A DNA stretch of 64,000 bases from NCBI GenBank assembly GCA_963712595.1, contig CAVQIM010000006.1, positions 62,001 to 126,000 on the forward strand, in the 5' to 3' direction. Positions 1 through 11,179 of this stretch are shown one piece after another. Numbering within the stretch: position 1 is the first letter of the stretch; the number at the start of each line of letters is the position of its first letter. The stretch comes from VRUE01 sp963712595. Its GTDB lineage: Bacteria; Actinomycetota; Thermoleophilia; Solirubrobacterales; 70-9. The position numbers and the translations under genes were made by a program. A model generated the notes under the pieces. The model searched no databases. It saw nothing but the letters and a program-made list of their open reading frames with translations, and was not told the DNA's origin.

Positions 1-99
1 CGTCAGCGCCGGGACGAAGAGGACGCCGCCGCCGACGCCGACCAGGCCCCCCGCAAGGCCTCCGGCTACCGCGATCAGGGCGGCGATGACCTCGTTCAT
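1..99 (-). CDS. TauE/SafE family permease, second half (partial at window edge)
   Basis: Only the first 33 codons are in the window. The start codon ATG at 99-97 overlaps the TGA stop of the upstream half gene (ATGA), so the two are translationally coupled. The visible N-terminus is hydrophobic and has the glycine-rich GLVGVGGG motif that opens each repeat of TauE/SafE (sulfite/sulfoacetate exporter) proteins. Full-length members of this family contain two such repeats in one chain; here each repeat seems to be its own gene. The substrate cannot be told from the sequence. The rest of the gene lies outside the window. Confidence 0.75.
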   Translation of the reverse strand, partial: MNEVIAALIAVAGGLAGGLVGVGGGVLFVPALT

Positions 100-479
100 C
101 GAACGATCAACTCGATCGCGATCGCGGTCAGCAGGGCGGCGAAGAGGAGCGAGACGGCTCGCTGGGAGATTCGCTGCTGGATCGCGGTTCCGGCGATCAC
201 CCCGGCAACGGCCGGGATCGCGAGGAGCAACCCGGTGAGGACATGGACGTTGCCGTAGATGCCCCCCTGGGCGAAGGCCCCGAGCAGGCCGATCAGGACG
301 ATCGCGGCCAGGCTGGTGCCCGTTGCCAAGCGCTCGCCGTAGCCGAACCAGAAGATCAGCAGCGGCACGATGACGGTGCCGCCGCCGACGCCGAAAAGGC
401 CGCTGAAGATGCCCGCCAGGGTCCCGATCAGCGCGAGCTTGAGGGTGCCGTGGGCGGGCAGCGAAGTGTCGGAGGCCAT
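96..479 (-). CDS. TauE/SafE family permease, first half (127 aa)
   Basis: A 127-residue integral membrane protein with about four hydrophobic segments and the TauE/SafE signature GLFGVGGG at about residues 27-34. It is half the usual 240-270 residues of the family; the following gene starts on its stop codon and carries the matching second repeat, so the working transporter is probably a heterodimer of two half proteins. It is transcribed divergently from the trehalose-phosphatase gene. A complete single-chain TauE protein is encoded elsewhere in the window (31628-32404). Anion export is the usual role of the family; the actual substrate is unknown. Confidence 0.8.
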   Translation of the reverse strand: MASDTSLPAHGTLKLALIGTLAGIFSGLFGVGGGTVIVPLLIFWFGYGERLATGTSLAAIVLIGLLGAFAQGGIYGNVHVLTGLLLAIPAVAGVIAGTAIQQRISQRAVSLLFAALLTAIAIELIVR

Positions 480-536
480 CGTGCGGCGATACTAGATGCG
501 GTGTCTTCGGAATCTGGGACAGGGGAGGGCGGCGCC

Positions 537-1322
537 GTGCCCTCCGCGTTGGAGCCACTTCACGCCGAACCGGGCCGGGCGGCGATCTTCACCGACGTCG
601 ACGGCACGCTGGCGCCGATAGTCGAGCGGCCCGAGCAGGCGGCGGTTCCGGATCGGGCGAAAGAGCTGCTCGCCGCGCTCGGGCAACGGTTCGGCTTGGT
701 CGCCTGCATCTCGGGCCGACAGGCGCTGGAGGCGCGGCGGCTGGTCGGCGTCGCTGAGATCGCCTACGCGGGCAACCACGGGCTCGAGCTGCTGCTGCCC
801 GGCGACGAGGCACCCCGTTTGGATCCGGCGCTGGCCGGCCGCGAGCGGGACGCGGCCGAGTTCCTCGCCGGCCTCGATGGCGAGGAGTTGGGGGCGAGCG
901 GGCTGCGCCGCGAGGACAAGGGCCCGATCCAGGCCCTGCACTGGCGCGGCGCTACCGATGAGCGGGCGACGGAGGCGCGCGCTCATGAGATCGCCGCGGC
1001 TGCGGGCCGGGCTGGGCTCGAACCGCGCTGGGGCCGCAAGGTGCTCGAGCTGCGCCCGGTCGGCGGTGGCGGCAAGGACGCCGCGGTCGCGGCGTTGCTC
1101 GCCGAGGACGGCATCGTCGCCGCCGCCTACGCCGGCGACGATCGCACCGACCTCGACGCCTTCCGCCGCCTGCGCGAGCTGCGCGAGGAAGGGCGCCTGC
1201 GCTGCGCTGCCTGCGTCGGCGTCGTCTCGCCGGAGGCGCCGGCCGAGCTGGCCGAAGAGGCCGACCTTGTCGTAGACGGGCCGTCGGGCTGGCTGACGGT
1301 CCTCGAATCCATGGCCGGCTAG
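537..1322 (+). CDS. otsB: Trehalose-phosphatase (HAD superfamily)
   Basis: Dephosphorylates trehalose 6-phosphate to trehalose in the cytoplasm, the second step of the OtsA-OtsB pathway. The 261-residue protein begins with the HAD motif FTDVDGTL (nucleophile and acid/base aspartates near residues 20 and 22) and ends with GDDRTDLDAF, the form of the last HAD motif typical of trehalose-phosphatases. I chose the GTG at 537 because AGGGGAGGG lies just upstream and because the 98 codons of open frame before it do not resemble the family. No trehalose-6-phosphate synthase gene is adjacent. The downstream membrane-protein gene starts 2 bases after the stop. Confidence 0.9.
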   Translation: MPSALEPLHAEPGRAAIFTDVDGTLAPIVERPEQAAVPDRAKELLAALGQRFGLVACISGRQALEARRLVGVAEIAYAGNHGLELLLPGDEAPRLDPALAGRERDAAEFLAGLDGEELGASGLRREDKGPIQALHWRGATDERATEARAHEIAAAAGRAGLEPRWGRKVLELRPVGGGGKDAAVAALLAEDGIVAAAYAGDDRTDLDAFRRLRELREEGRLRCAACVGVVSPEAPAELAEEADLVVDGPSGWLTVLESMAG

Positions 1323-1324
1323 CC

Positions 1325-1840
1325 ATGCCCTATACCGATCTGCTCCGAGTCACGGTCCTGCTCACCGGCGCCGAGGCGACGGCGCTCGCCGCGATCACCG
1401 CGCTCACGGTCAACCGCGACGGCGACACGACGACGATCGCCGTCGCCGCGGCCTGGTGGCTGATCTCACTCACGATCGGCTTCTACCTCGGCAGGCCCGC
1501 TCGCGCCGCCGACGGCGTGCGGGACGCCCTCGCCCGCGCCCGCACGGCGACCTCGCTTCCGCCCGACACCCCGTCCCGGATAGCCCTCGCTCGCCTCTGG
1601 CCAATCGCCCTGACAGCGGTGCTTGCCGGCGCCCTGGGGGCCTTCTTCCCCGGCGTCGCGGCGATCGGCGCCGGCTACGCCCTCCTGGTCTCGCTCGCCT
1701 GGCACACGAGGGAGGGCGCCGTCCTCGCGATCGAGCAGCGCGACGGCGTCAAGTTCTACGTCGTCCCCAACTCGGCCCTGCGCCCGATCCAGCTCGTCCG
1801 CACCCCCGGCCTGCGCAGCGACCGCCTCCGCGGAGAGTGA
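1325..1840 (+). CDS. Hypothetical membrane protein (171 aa)
   Basis: I do not recognise a family. The protein has hydrophobic segments at about residues 6-27, 38-55 and 95-125, then a soluble C-terminal tail of about 45 residues that includes a VKFYVVPNSAL stretch. The ATG lies 2 bases after the otsB stop, which suggests cotranscription. Compositional bias (Ala/Thr/Arg) is normal for this genome. It could be a small envelope protein; nothing in the sequence supports a more specific role. Confidence 0.6.
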   Translation: MPYTDLLRVTVLLTGAEATALAAITALTVNRDGDTTTIAVAAAWWLISLTIGFYLGRPARAADGVRDALARARTATSLPPDTPSRIALARLWPIALTAVLAGALGAFFPGVAAIGAGYALLVSLAWHTREGAVLAIEQRDGVKFYVVPNSALRPIQLVRTPGLRSDRLRGE

Positions 1841-1869
1841 CTTCCGCTCGTCGGGGTAGCTTGGTCTCG

Positions 1870-2538
1870 ATGCGTTCCCGGATCCTGATCGCAACCATGG
1901 CCCTTGCTCTCTTCCTGCCGGCTACGGCAGCCGCCCAGGAGCGGACGATCACGGTCAAAGGCACGGTGACTCAAGAGGTGCCAAACGACGCCGCCACGTT
2001 GACATTCTCGGTCAGCAAGGAAAGGCGGACCAAGCAGGCCGCGCTCGGCGTCGTCGCCACCCGACTGCGCGCGGTAATAGCCGCTGTCCAGTCCGTACCG
2101 GGGGTGGGCGCGGGCGACGTGACCACCGGCGCGATCTCGGTGCGGAAGGTCCGGCACAAACCGATCGCCTACCGAGCATCCGAGGGAATCGTCGTAGTCC
2201 TGCACCAGCCTGAAAAAGCCGGCGAACTGGTCAACGCCGCCGTGGCCGCCGGCGCAACCGGAACGGGCGGCCCGAACTTCTTCGCCAGCGACCCCGAAGC
2301 CGCCTACCGCAACGCCCTCGTAGCCGCCTTCGACCTGGCCAAGGCAAAGGCCGTCGCGCTGGCCGCCCGCGCCGGCGCCATCCTCGGCCCCGCCATAACC
2401 ATCGACGAAGGGACTGAAGTCACGGTCGAAAGCGGCCCCCGCAGCACCAAGGGCGCAGAGGCCGCACCAGCTCCTCCCTCAAAGCCGGGGACGTCCACGG
2501 TCACAGCCACCGTTCGAGTCGTCTTCGCTCTGGAATAG
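1870..2538 (+). CDS. SIMPL domain (DUF541) exported protein
   Basis: A 222-residue protein with a classical signal peptide (charged MRSR, hydrophobic core, AAAQ cleavage region near residue 20) followed by the SIMPL/DUF541 fold: ITVKGTVTQEVPNDAATLTFSV at the start of the mature chain and paired beta/alpha repeats after it. Family members (for example E. coli YggE) are periplasmic or extracytoplasmic proteins linked to oxidative stress and signalling; the exact function is not known. The start at 1870 was chosen for the signal peptide; longer open frame upstream overlaps the previous gene. It converges on polX, with a palindromic repeat between them. Confidence 0.82.
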   Translation: MRSRILIATMALALFLPATAAAQERTITVKGTVTQEVPNDAATLTFSVSKERRTKQAALGVVATRLRAVIAAVQSVPGVGAGDVTTGAISVRKVRHKPIAYRASEGIVVVLHQPEKAGELVNAAVAAGATGTGGPNFFASDPEAAYRNALVAAFDLAKAKAVALAARAGAILGPAITIDEGTEVTVESGPRSTKGAEAAPAPPSKPGTSTVTATVRVVFALE

Positions 2539-2554
2539 GGCAACCGAGCCCCAA

Positions 2555-2682
2555 GGGCGTCTGGGGTCGCCTCGTCGGATCCTCGCGAAGCGGCTCCGCA
2601 GAGTGTCTCTAAGCCGCGAAGCGGCACCTGATTGCACCGCCGCAGGCGGTGCTGGGGTCCGACGAGGCGACCCCAGACGCCC
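2555..2682. repeat. Palindromic element B1 (long variable arms, conserved interior)
   Basis: Perfect 25-bp inverted arms (2555-2579 and 2658-2682) enclose a 78-base interior with three small hairpins, one being GCACCGCC-GCA-GGCGGTGC. It fills the gap between the convergent SIMPL and polX genes and could act as a bidirectional terminator, but it has no T tract. The interior shares a 25-base and a 16-base identical block with the element at 27308-27436, while the arms of the two copies differ at five positions and are compensated at all five. Related copies: 33991-34055 and 45198-45269. Confidence 0.9.
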
Positions 2683-2683
2683 C

Positions 2684-4408
2684 CTACCGCTTGATCAACC
2701 GAGAGAACTCCCGCCAACCCCGCGTATTGGCAATCTGATCCGCGGTAAGCCAAGCCCGCCTAGCCGTCGCCACGGCGTAGGCCATGTTGTCGAGCGTGTC
2801 GACCCCATGCGCGTCCGTGTTGAGCACGATCGTCACGCCAGCCTCCGCGGCCAGCCGCGCGTGATGCTCGGAGAGGTCGCGGCGATTGGGGTTGCCGTTG
2901 ATCTCCAGCATCGTGCCGGTCCGCGCCGCCGCCTCCGCCACGGCCTCGACGTCGATCCCGTATGGCTCGCGGCGGCCGATCAGGCGCCCGGTCAGGTGGC
3001 CGATGCAATTGACCAGCGGGTTCTCGATCGCGGCCAGGACCCGCTCGGTCATCGCCCGCTCGGAGATCGCAAAGGAGGTGTGGACGCTGGCCACCACCCA
3101 GTCGAGCGCTTCGACCAGATCATCGGGGTAGTCGAGCGCCCCGTCGAGGCCGATGTTTACCTCCGAGCCAGCGAGCAAACGAAAGCCTCGCTTGCCCTCG
3201 TTCCAGGCGGCAATCTCCTCGATCCGCTGCCAGAGCCGCTCGGCGGTGACGTGGTCGCCGAAGCCGTGGCTTGCCGAGTGGTCGGTGATCGCCATGTAGG
3301 CGTAGCCGCGCTCGCGGCCCGCGGCCGCCATCTCCTCGAGCGTGTTGCGCCCGTCGGAGAGGGTCGTATGCGCGTGCAGATCCCCGCGCAGGTCATCGAT
3401 CGAGACGAGGTCTGGCAACGCCCCCTCCCGCGCGGCCTTCAGCTCGCCGCGACCCTCGCGCAGCTCGGGCTCGACGTAGGCGTAGCCAAGCCGCTCGTAG
3501 ACCGCCTCCTCGCTGGCGCAGAGCTCGACCTCCCCGCTCTCGACCTCGGTGATCCCGTGCTCGGAGACGGAGAGCCCCCGCGCCACCGCCTCCTCGCGCA
3601 GCTGCACGTTGTGCGCCTGGGAGCCGGTGAAGTGCTGCAAGAGGTTGCCGAACGCCTCCGGTGCGACGATCCGCAGGTCGACCGAGATCCCGTTCTGGGT
3701 CTGCGCCCTCACCCCGTTGGGCCCCGGCGTCCCGGCGGCGGCGATCAGCGGGTTGGCGACGAGGTGCTGGGCCAGCGCGGCCGGCTCCTCGGCGGTCGCG
3801 ATCAGGTCGATGTCCTTGCAGGTCTCCACCCAGCGCCGCACCGAGCCGGCGACCTCGGCGCGGTCGGCTGCGGGGTGCTCGCGCAACGCCGCCGCCAGCT
3901 CCTCGGCGATCGGGCGGGCCATCGAGAGCAGGACGCGGTCCGGTCCCTCCCCCGGCTCGCCCAGCCGCTGCAGCGAGGCGAGGACGTTCTCCTCGACCTT
4001 CGGGCCGAGGCCCTTCAGCTCGCGGATCCGCTGCGCCTCGGCCACCTCCTTCAGCTCCTCGAGCGTCGTCACGCCGAGCTCCTCGAAGAGGCGCCGAGCG
4101 GTCTTTGCGCCCAGCCCCGGCACCCGCGTCACCGAGATCAGCGTCGGCGGGAACTTCGCCTTCAGCTTGACCGCGGCGGGGATCTCACCGGTCGCCAACA
4201 GGGCGTCGATCTTTTCCGCCAAGGTCTTGCCAACCCCCGGGATCTCGGTCGCCCGCCCTTCGCCAGCCAGCTCGGCGACCGAGACCGGGCTTTCGCGGAT
4301 CGCCTTGGCCGCGGCACTGTAGGCGAGCACCCTGTATTTGACCGCCCCGTCGAGCTCGTAGAGCACGCCCAGCTCGTCCAGGGCGGCGGCGATCTCAGCG
4401 TTGGTCAC
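2684..4408 (-). CDS. polX: DNA polymerase/3'-5' exonuclease PolX
   Basis: Family X repair polymerase fused to a PHP metallo-exonuclease, acting in base excision and gap repair. The 574 residues show the usual order: N-terminal helix-hairpin-helix regions (GVGKTL, VPGLGAKTA), the palm with GSVRR and DID as two catalytic aspartates and VDLR as the third, then the C-terminal PHP domain with GDLHAHTTLSDG, ITDHS, GSEVNI, ASVHTS and NTDAHG as metal ligands. All catalytic residues I can recognise are present. Length matches the bacterial PolX norm (about 570). The stop codon lies immediately beyond the right arm of palindromic element B1. Confidence 0.93.
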   Translation of the reverse strand: MTNAEIAAALDELGVLYELDGAVKYRVLAYSAAAKAIRESPVSVAELAGEGRATEIPGVGKTLAEKIDALLATGEIPAAVKLKAKFPPTLISVTRVPGLGAKTARRLFEELGVTTLEELKEVAEAQRIRELKGLGPKVEENVLASLQRLGEPGEGPDRVLLSMARPIAEELAAALREHPAADRAEVAGSVRRWVETCKDIDLIATAEEPAALAQHLVANPLIAAAGTPGPNGVRAQTQNGISVDLRIVAPEAFGNLLQHFTGSQAHNVQLREEAVARGLSVSEHGITEVESGEVELCASEEAVYERLGYAYVEPELREGRGELKAAREGALPDLVSIDDLRGDLHAHTTLSDGRNTLEEMAAAGRERGYAYMAITDHSASHGFGDHVTAERLWQRIEEIAAWNEGKRGFRLLAGSEVNIGLDGALDYPDDLVEALDWVVASVHTSFAISERAMTERVLAAIENPLVNCIGHLTGRLIGRREPYGIDVEAVAEAAARTGTMLEINGNPNRRDLSEHHARLAAEAGVTIVLNTDAHGVDTLDNMAYAVATARRAWLTADQIANTRGWREFSRLIKR

Positions 4409-4474
4409 CCCTGCAAGCTAGCGAGCGGACGCCTCCTTGGCCGCCCCTCAGGTTCGCCACTAGGATGCGCCGCG

Positions 4475-5200
4475 ATGCCGCCAGTCAAGCCCGACCGGGG
4501 CCCGGCTTGGGTCGTGGTCCCCACCTACGAAGAGGCGGCGAACATCGAGCGCCTGGTGGAGGCGGCACGGTCGAAGCTGCCCGCGGACGCGCAGATCCTG
4601 ATCGTCGACGACAACTCCCCCGACGGCACCGGGGAGATCGCCGCCCGGCTCGCCGCCGAGCACGAGGGCGTCCACGCCCTCCATCGACCGCGAAAGGAAG
4701 GGCTCAGGCCCGCCTACTTTGCCGGCTTTCGCCGGGCGCTCGCCGAGGGCGCCGGGCTGATCGTCGAGATGGACTCCGACTTCTCCCACCAGCCGGCCTA
4801 CCTGCCGCGCCTGCTCGAGGCCGCCGCGAGCGCGGATCTGGTGATCGGCTCGCGCTACGTCCCGGGCGGCGGCGTGACCGACTGGGGGGCGCTGCGGCGG
4901 GCGATCAGCCGCGGCGGCAGCGCCTACGCACGCCTGGTCCTCGGCATCGACGTTCGCGATCTGACCGCCGGCTTCAAGTGCTTCCGGCGCGAGGTGCTGG
5001 AGGCGATCGACTTCGACGCGATACAGGCGCGGGGCTACGCGTTCCAGGTGGAGATGACCTACCGCGCGATCCAGCTCGGCTTCGAGGTGGTCGAGGTGCC
5101 GATCGTCTTCCGCGACAGGCAGGCGGGCTCCTCGAAGATGAACCGGGTGATCGTGCTCGAGGCAATCTGGCGGCTGCCCCTTCTACGCTTTGGCCGCTGA
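4475..5200 (+). CDS. GT2 family polyprenol-phosphate mannosyltransferase-like glycosyltransferase
   Basis: A 241-residue family 2 glycosyltransferase of the dolichol-phosphate-mannose synthase type. Seen in order: VVVPTYEEAANIERL (nucleotide-sugar site), ILIVDDNSPDGTG, EMDSDFSHQP (DxD-like metal site) and a conserved GYAFQVEMTYRA segment. No C-terminal membrane anchor is present, as in bacterial single-domain enzymes that use an activated hexose and polyprenyl phosphate to feed extracytoplasmic glycosylation. The start was placed at the ATG at 4475; the ATG at 4465 is out of frame. Sugar specificity (mannose or glucose) is inferred from the family only. It is transcribed divergently from polX. 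Confidence 0.85.
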   Translation: MPPVKPDRGPAWVVVPTYEEAANIERLVEAARSKLPADAQILIVDDNSPDGTGEIAARLAAEHEGVHALHRPRKEGLRPAYFAGFRRALAEGAGLIVEMDSDFSHQPAYLPRLLEAAASADLVIGSRYVPGGGVTDWGALRRAISRGGSAYARLVLGIDVRDLTAGFKCFRREVLEAIDFDAIQARGYAFQVEMTYRAIQLGFEVVEVPIVFRDRQAGSSKMNRVIVLEAIWRLPLLRFGR

Positions 5201-5287
5201 GCGATTGCGCAAAGCAGCCCCTCCAAACCTCGCTATACTTTTTGAAGTATTGAGCGCTGAACCTCGATTCCCAGGAGACCGATCCAC

Positions 5288-5614
5288 GTGACAGGCAAGC
5301 TCCACGACGTGACCGACGCAACCTTCAAATCCGAGGTCCTCGACGCCGACAGCCCCGTGCTGGTCGACTTCTGGGCCCCGTGGTGCGGTCCCTGCCGCGT
5401 CGTCCATCCCGTGCTCGAGGAGATCGACGCCGAGCGCGAGGACCTGCGGATCGTCAGCATCAACGTCGACGAGAACCAGCAGACCGCCGCCCAGTACGAG
5501 GTCCTCTCGATCCCGACCCTGATCCTCTTCAAGGACGGGGCGATCGCCAAGAAGGTGATCGGGGCGATGCCCAAGCGTCGCCTCGAGGCCGAGCTGGAGC
5601 CGGCGCTCGCCTAG
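5288..5614 (+). CDS. trxA: Thioredoxin
   Basis: A 108-residue cytosolic thioredoxin with the full active site FWAPWCGPC at about residues 27-35, the conserved cis-proline context SIPTL, and the terminal helix. It serves as a general protein disulfide reductant. The start is the GTG at 5288, just after the purine-rich CCAGGAGACC. The following tautomerase gene begins 21 bases after its stop and is likely cotranscribed. The assignment rests on the active site and the complete length. Confidence 0.95.
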   Translation: MTGKLHDVTDATFKSEVLDADSPVLVDFWAPWCGPCRVVHPVLEEIDAEREDLRIVSINVDENQQTAAQYEVLSIPTLILFKDGAIAKKVIGAMPKRRLEAELEPALA

Positions 5615-5635
5615 CGGCGCCGGCCGGCCAACGCC

Positions 5636-5812
5636 ATGCCCTTCGTCCACGTCCACTGGTTCGAGGGCCGCACGGACGAGCAGAAGGCGGAGATCGCCAA
5701 GCGGATCGAAGCGGCGCTGGTCGAGGTCGCCGGCGCCGCCCCGGAGCACTGCTGGGTGAAGTTCTCCGACTCCAAAAAAACCGATTTCATCATCGGCGGG
5801 GCTGAGGACTAG
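5636..5812 (+). CDS. 4-oxalocrotonate tautomerase family protein (58 aa)
   Basis: A 58-residue protein, the normal size of a 4-oxalocrotonate tautomerase subunit. Pro follows the initiator Met, and this proline becomes the catalytic N-terminal base in the family. The pattern MPFVHVHWFEG, the helix DEQKAEIAKRI and a C-terminal VKFSDSKKTDF segment fit the beta-alpha-beta fold. Substrate is unknown. It lies 21 bases downstream of trxA on the same strand. Two palindromic repeats follow. Confidence 0.8.
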   Translation: MPFVHVHWFEGRTDEQKAEIAKRIEAALVEVAGAAPEHCWVKFSDSKKTDFIIGGAED

Positions 5813-5826
5813 TCAGCTTGTTGCAG

Positions 5827-5931
5827 GAGGAGGCGCGGAGGCCCTCCCCCAGAGGCCGTCGCGCAGCAGATCGTGGGCGAGGGCTCAAGCGTGGTCACCA
5901 AGCCTCTTGGGGAGGGCCTCCGCGCCTCCTC
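5827..5931. repeat. Palindromic element D1
   Basis: Inverted arms of 23 bp (5827-5849 and 5909-5931) around a 59-base interior that itself starts and ends with a 6-bp complementary pair (AGAGGC/GCCTCT). Read in reverse complement, its interior is clearly homologous to the interior of the next element (6023-6127), sharing the block GCTGCGCGACGGCCT. The gap 5813-6154 between the tautomerase and ileS holds these two elements and no gene. Confidence 0.88.
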
Positions 5932-6022
5932 TCCGACACGTAGTGCAGGACGGCTCAGCTCGCGGAAGCTTTCGCGCTGAAGCTGGCGTGCCTTCAAGCG
6001 TCTCCCCAAACACGATTCGGTA

Positions 6023-6127
6023 GTGGGAAGGGATGCCCCTCCCCAGGAGGCTTCGTGTCCACGCTCGAGCCCTGAGAACCGTCTCAGCTGCGCGACGGCC
6101 TCCAGGGGGAGGGGCATCCCTTCCCAC
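6023..6127. repeat. Palindromic element D2 (opposite orientation to D1)
   Basis: Perfect 22-bp inverted arms (6023-6044 and 6106-6127) around a 61-base interior containing an inner GGAGGC/GCCTCC pairing and a CTGAGA...TCTCAG hairpin. The interior matches that of D1 in inverted orientation. The arm sequences of D1 and D2 agree only at the inner end (CCCTCCCC) and differ outwards, yet each copy is self-complementary. It lies 27 bases beyond the ileS stop, so it may also end ileS transcription. Confidence 0.88.
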
Positions 6128-6154
6128 CCACACAAACGCCTCGTGTTGCAGCTT

Positions 6155-9373
<3,219 letters not shown>

Positions 9374-9412
9374 GAACCGGTGATTCTAGGAGTGGGTAGG
9401 CTCTCGGACCGC

Positions 9413-10285
9413 ATGCCCCTCTACGACCTGAATGGCAAGGTTGCCCTGGTTACCGGCGCCGCGCGCGGGATCGGCTACGAGACGGCGCACCAGCTGCACA
9501 TGCGCGGCGCCTCTGTCGCGGTCGTCGACATCGACGCGACGGAGGCAAGCGAGGCGGCCGAGCGGATCGGCCCGCGGGCGATCGGGCTCGCCACCGACGT
9601 CACCGACCACACGGCGGTGATGCAGTCTGTCGCCGAGACGGTCGAGCGCTTCGGCGGGCTCGACGTCGTCGTCGCCAATGCCGGTATCGCCCAGAGGGAG
9701 ATGGCGACCGTGCGGGGAATCGGCGTCGAGGAGTGGGAGCGGGTCTTCGAGGTAGACATGCTGGGCGTCTGGCGCACGGTGAGGGCAGCGTTGCCGCAGA
9801 TCGTCGAGCGGCGCGGCCACGTCGTCGTCACCTCGTCCGTCTATGCCTTCGTCAACGGCGTCCTCAACAGTCCCTACGCGGTCGCCAAGTCGGGAGTCGA
9901 GTCGCTGGGCCGCTCGCTGCGGGCCGAGCTGATGCCGCTGGGCGCGAGCGCCAGCGTCGCCTACTTCGGCTGGGTGGACACCAAGCTGGTCCAGGACGCC
10001 TTCGAGAACAACGGCGACCGCATGCAGCAGAACCTGCCCGACTTCCTGCGCCGGCGGATCCAGCCGGACGAGGCCGGTGCCGCCGTCGTGCGTGGGATCG
10101 AAGAGCGGGCGCCGCGGATCTTCGCGCCGAAGTGGTGGCGCTACGCCTCCGCCCTGCGCGGCATCCTCAATCCCCTGCTCGACCGCCGCTTCGAAGGTGA
10201 CGCGACGATGACCGCGACGGTGCGCGAGATCGAGGCTGATGCCGACGAGCAGGGCGCCGCGGCGGTCTCGGCGGCCTCTCGCTAG
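9413..10285 (+). CDS. SDR family NAD(P)-dependent oxidoreductase (copy 1)
   Basis: A 290-residue classical short-chain dehydrogenase. Cofactor site TGAARGIG near residue 14, acidic VDID after the second strand (suggests NAD preference), VANAGIA, catalytic Ser and YAVAK (Tyr-x3-Lys) near residue 165. The C-terminal region ends with an extension rich in Ala and Glu. I placed the start at the ATG at 9413, which gives the standard N-terminus; the much longer open frame upstream is antisense to ileS. The next gene is a close paralog in tandem. Substrate unknown; the family acts on alcohols, steroids and hydroxyacyl compounds. Confidence 0.88.
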   Translation: MPLYDLNGKVALVTGAARGIGYETAHQLHMRGASVAVVDIDATEASEAAERIGPRAIGLATDVTDHTAVMQSVAETVERFGGLDVVVANAGIAQREMATVRGIGVEEWERVFEVDMLGVWRTVRAALPQIVERRGHVVVTSSVYAFVNGVLNSPYAVAKSGVESLGRSLRAELMPLGASASVAYFGWVDTKLVQDAFENNGDRMQQNLPDFLRRRIQPDEAGAAVVRGIEERAPRIFAPKWWRYASALRGILNPLLDRRFEGDATMTATVREIEADADEQGAAAVSAASR

Positions 10286-10312
10286 CTCTGCAGCGGGTAC
10301 GCTCCTCGCTGC

Positions 10313-11179
10313 ATGCCGGCCTTCGACCTCAACGGAAAGGTGGCGCTGGTCACCGGCGCCGCCCGCGGGATCGGCTACGAGACGGCGCGCCAGATGCACG
10401 CCCGGGGCGCCTCGGTCGCGATCGTCGACCTCGACGCCAACGAGGCGCGCGAGGCGGCTGAGCGGATCGGCGAGCGGACCCTCGGAATCGCCGCCGACGT
10501 CACCGACACCGGTGCGATGCGAGCGGCGGTCGCCGAGACCGTCGAGCGCTTCGGCGGGCTCGACTTGGCGATGGCCAATGCGGGGCTCGCGCCGCCTTCC
10601 ATAGCCACGATCCGATCGGTCCCTGCCGAGGAGTGGGAGCGGGTGATCGAGGTCAACCTGCTCGGCGTCTGGCACACCGTTCGGGCGGCGCTGCCGCAGG
10701 TCTCCGAACGCAACGGGCACATCGTCGTGGTCGCCTCGGTAGCCGCCTTCGCCAACGGGATGCTGGCCAGCTCCTACATGACCTCCAAGGCCGCGGTCGA
10801 GCAGATGGGGCGCGCACTGCGGACTGAGCTGAAGCCCTTCGGCGCCAGCGCCAGCGTCGCCTACTTCGGCTGGGTCGACACCCGCATGGTCCAAGAGACC
10901 TTCGCCAGGCCCGGCGCCAACATGCTGGAGGAAATCGCTCCCGCGTTCCTGATGAAGCGAATCAGGCCGGACCAGGCGGGCGCGGCAGTCGTCAAGGGAA
11001 TCGAAGAGCGGGCGCCGCGCATATTCGCCCCCCGCTGGTGGCGCTACGTCTCCGCCCTGCGTGGGCTGATGAACCCGCTGCTCGACCGTCGCGCCGAGCG
11101 CGACCCGCGCATCGTCGCGGCAATCCGCGACGCCGAGGAGCGGATCGAAGGCGAGAAGTCAGGCGCGGCCGCCGGCTAG
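10313..11179 (+). CDS. SDR family NAD(P)-dependent oxidoreductase (copy 2)
   Basis: A 288-residue paralog of the preceding gene, clearly produced by tandem duplication: the two proteins share the start FDLNGKVALVTGAARGIGYE (nearly) and long blocks such as ASASVAYFGWVDT and the C-terminal GIEERAPRIFAP. It keeps TGAARGIG, MANAGLA and the YMTSK catalytic pair. Differences gather around the substrate loop, so the two enzymes may have different substrates. Its TAG stop shares the palindromic CTAG with the stop of the convergent PAP2 gene (4-bp overlap). Confidence 0.88.
   Translation: MPAFDLNGKVALVTGAARGIGYETARQMHARGASVAIVDLDANEAREAAERIGERTLGIAADVTDTGAMRAAVAETVERFGGLDLAMANAGLAPPSIATIRSVPAEEWERVIEVNLLGVWHTVRAALPQVSERNGHIVVVASVAAFANGMLASSYMTSKAAVEQMGRALRTELKPFGASASVAYFGWVDTRMVQETFARPGANMLEEIAPAFLMKRIRPDQAGAAVVKGIEERAPRIFAPRWWRYVSALRGLMNPLLDRRAERDPRIVAAIRDAEERIEGEKSGAAAG

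Noticed and set aside
243..536. Extension of the trehalose-phosphatase frame upstream of 537
   Set aside because: It is antisense to the TauE half gene, has no family similarity, and a good ribosome site lies before the GTG at 537.
2603..4474. Long open frame ahead of the GT2 glycosyltransferase
   Set aside because: It is the antisense shadow of polX; the enzyme N-terminus begins at 4475.
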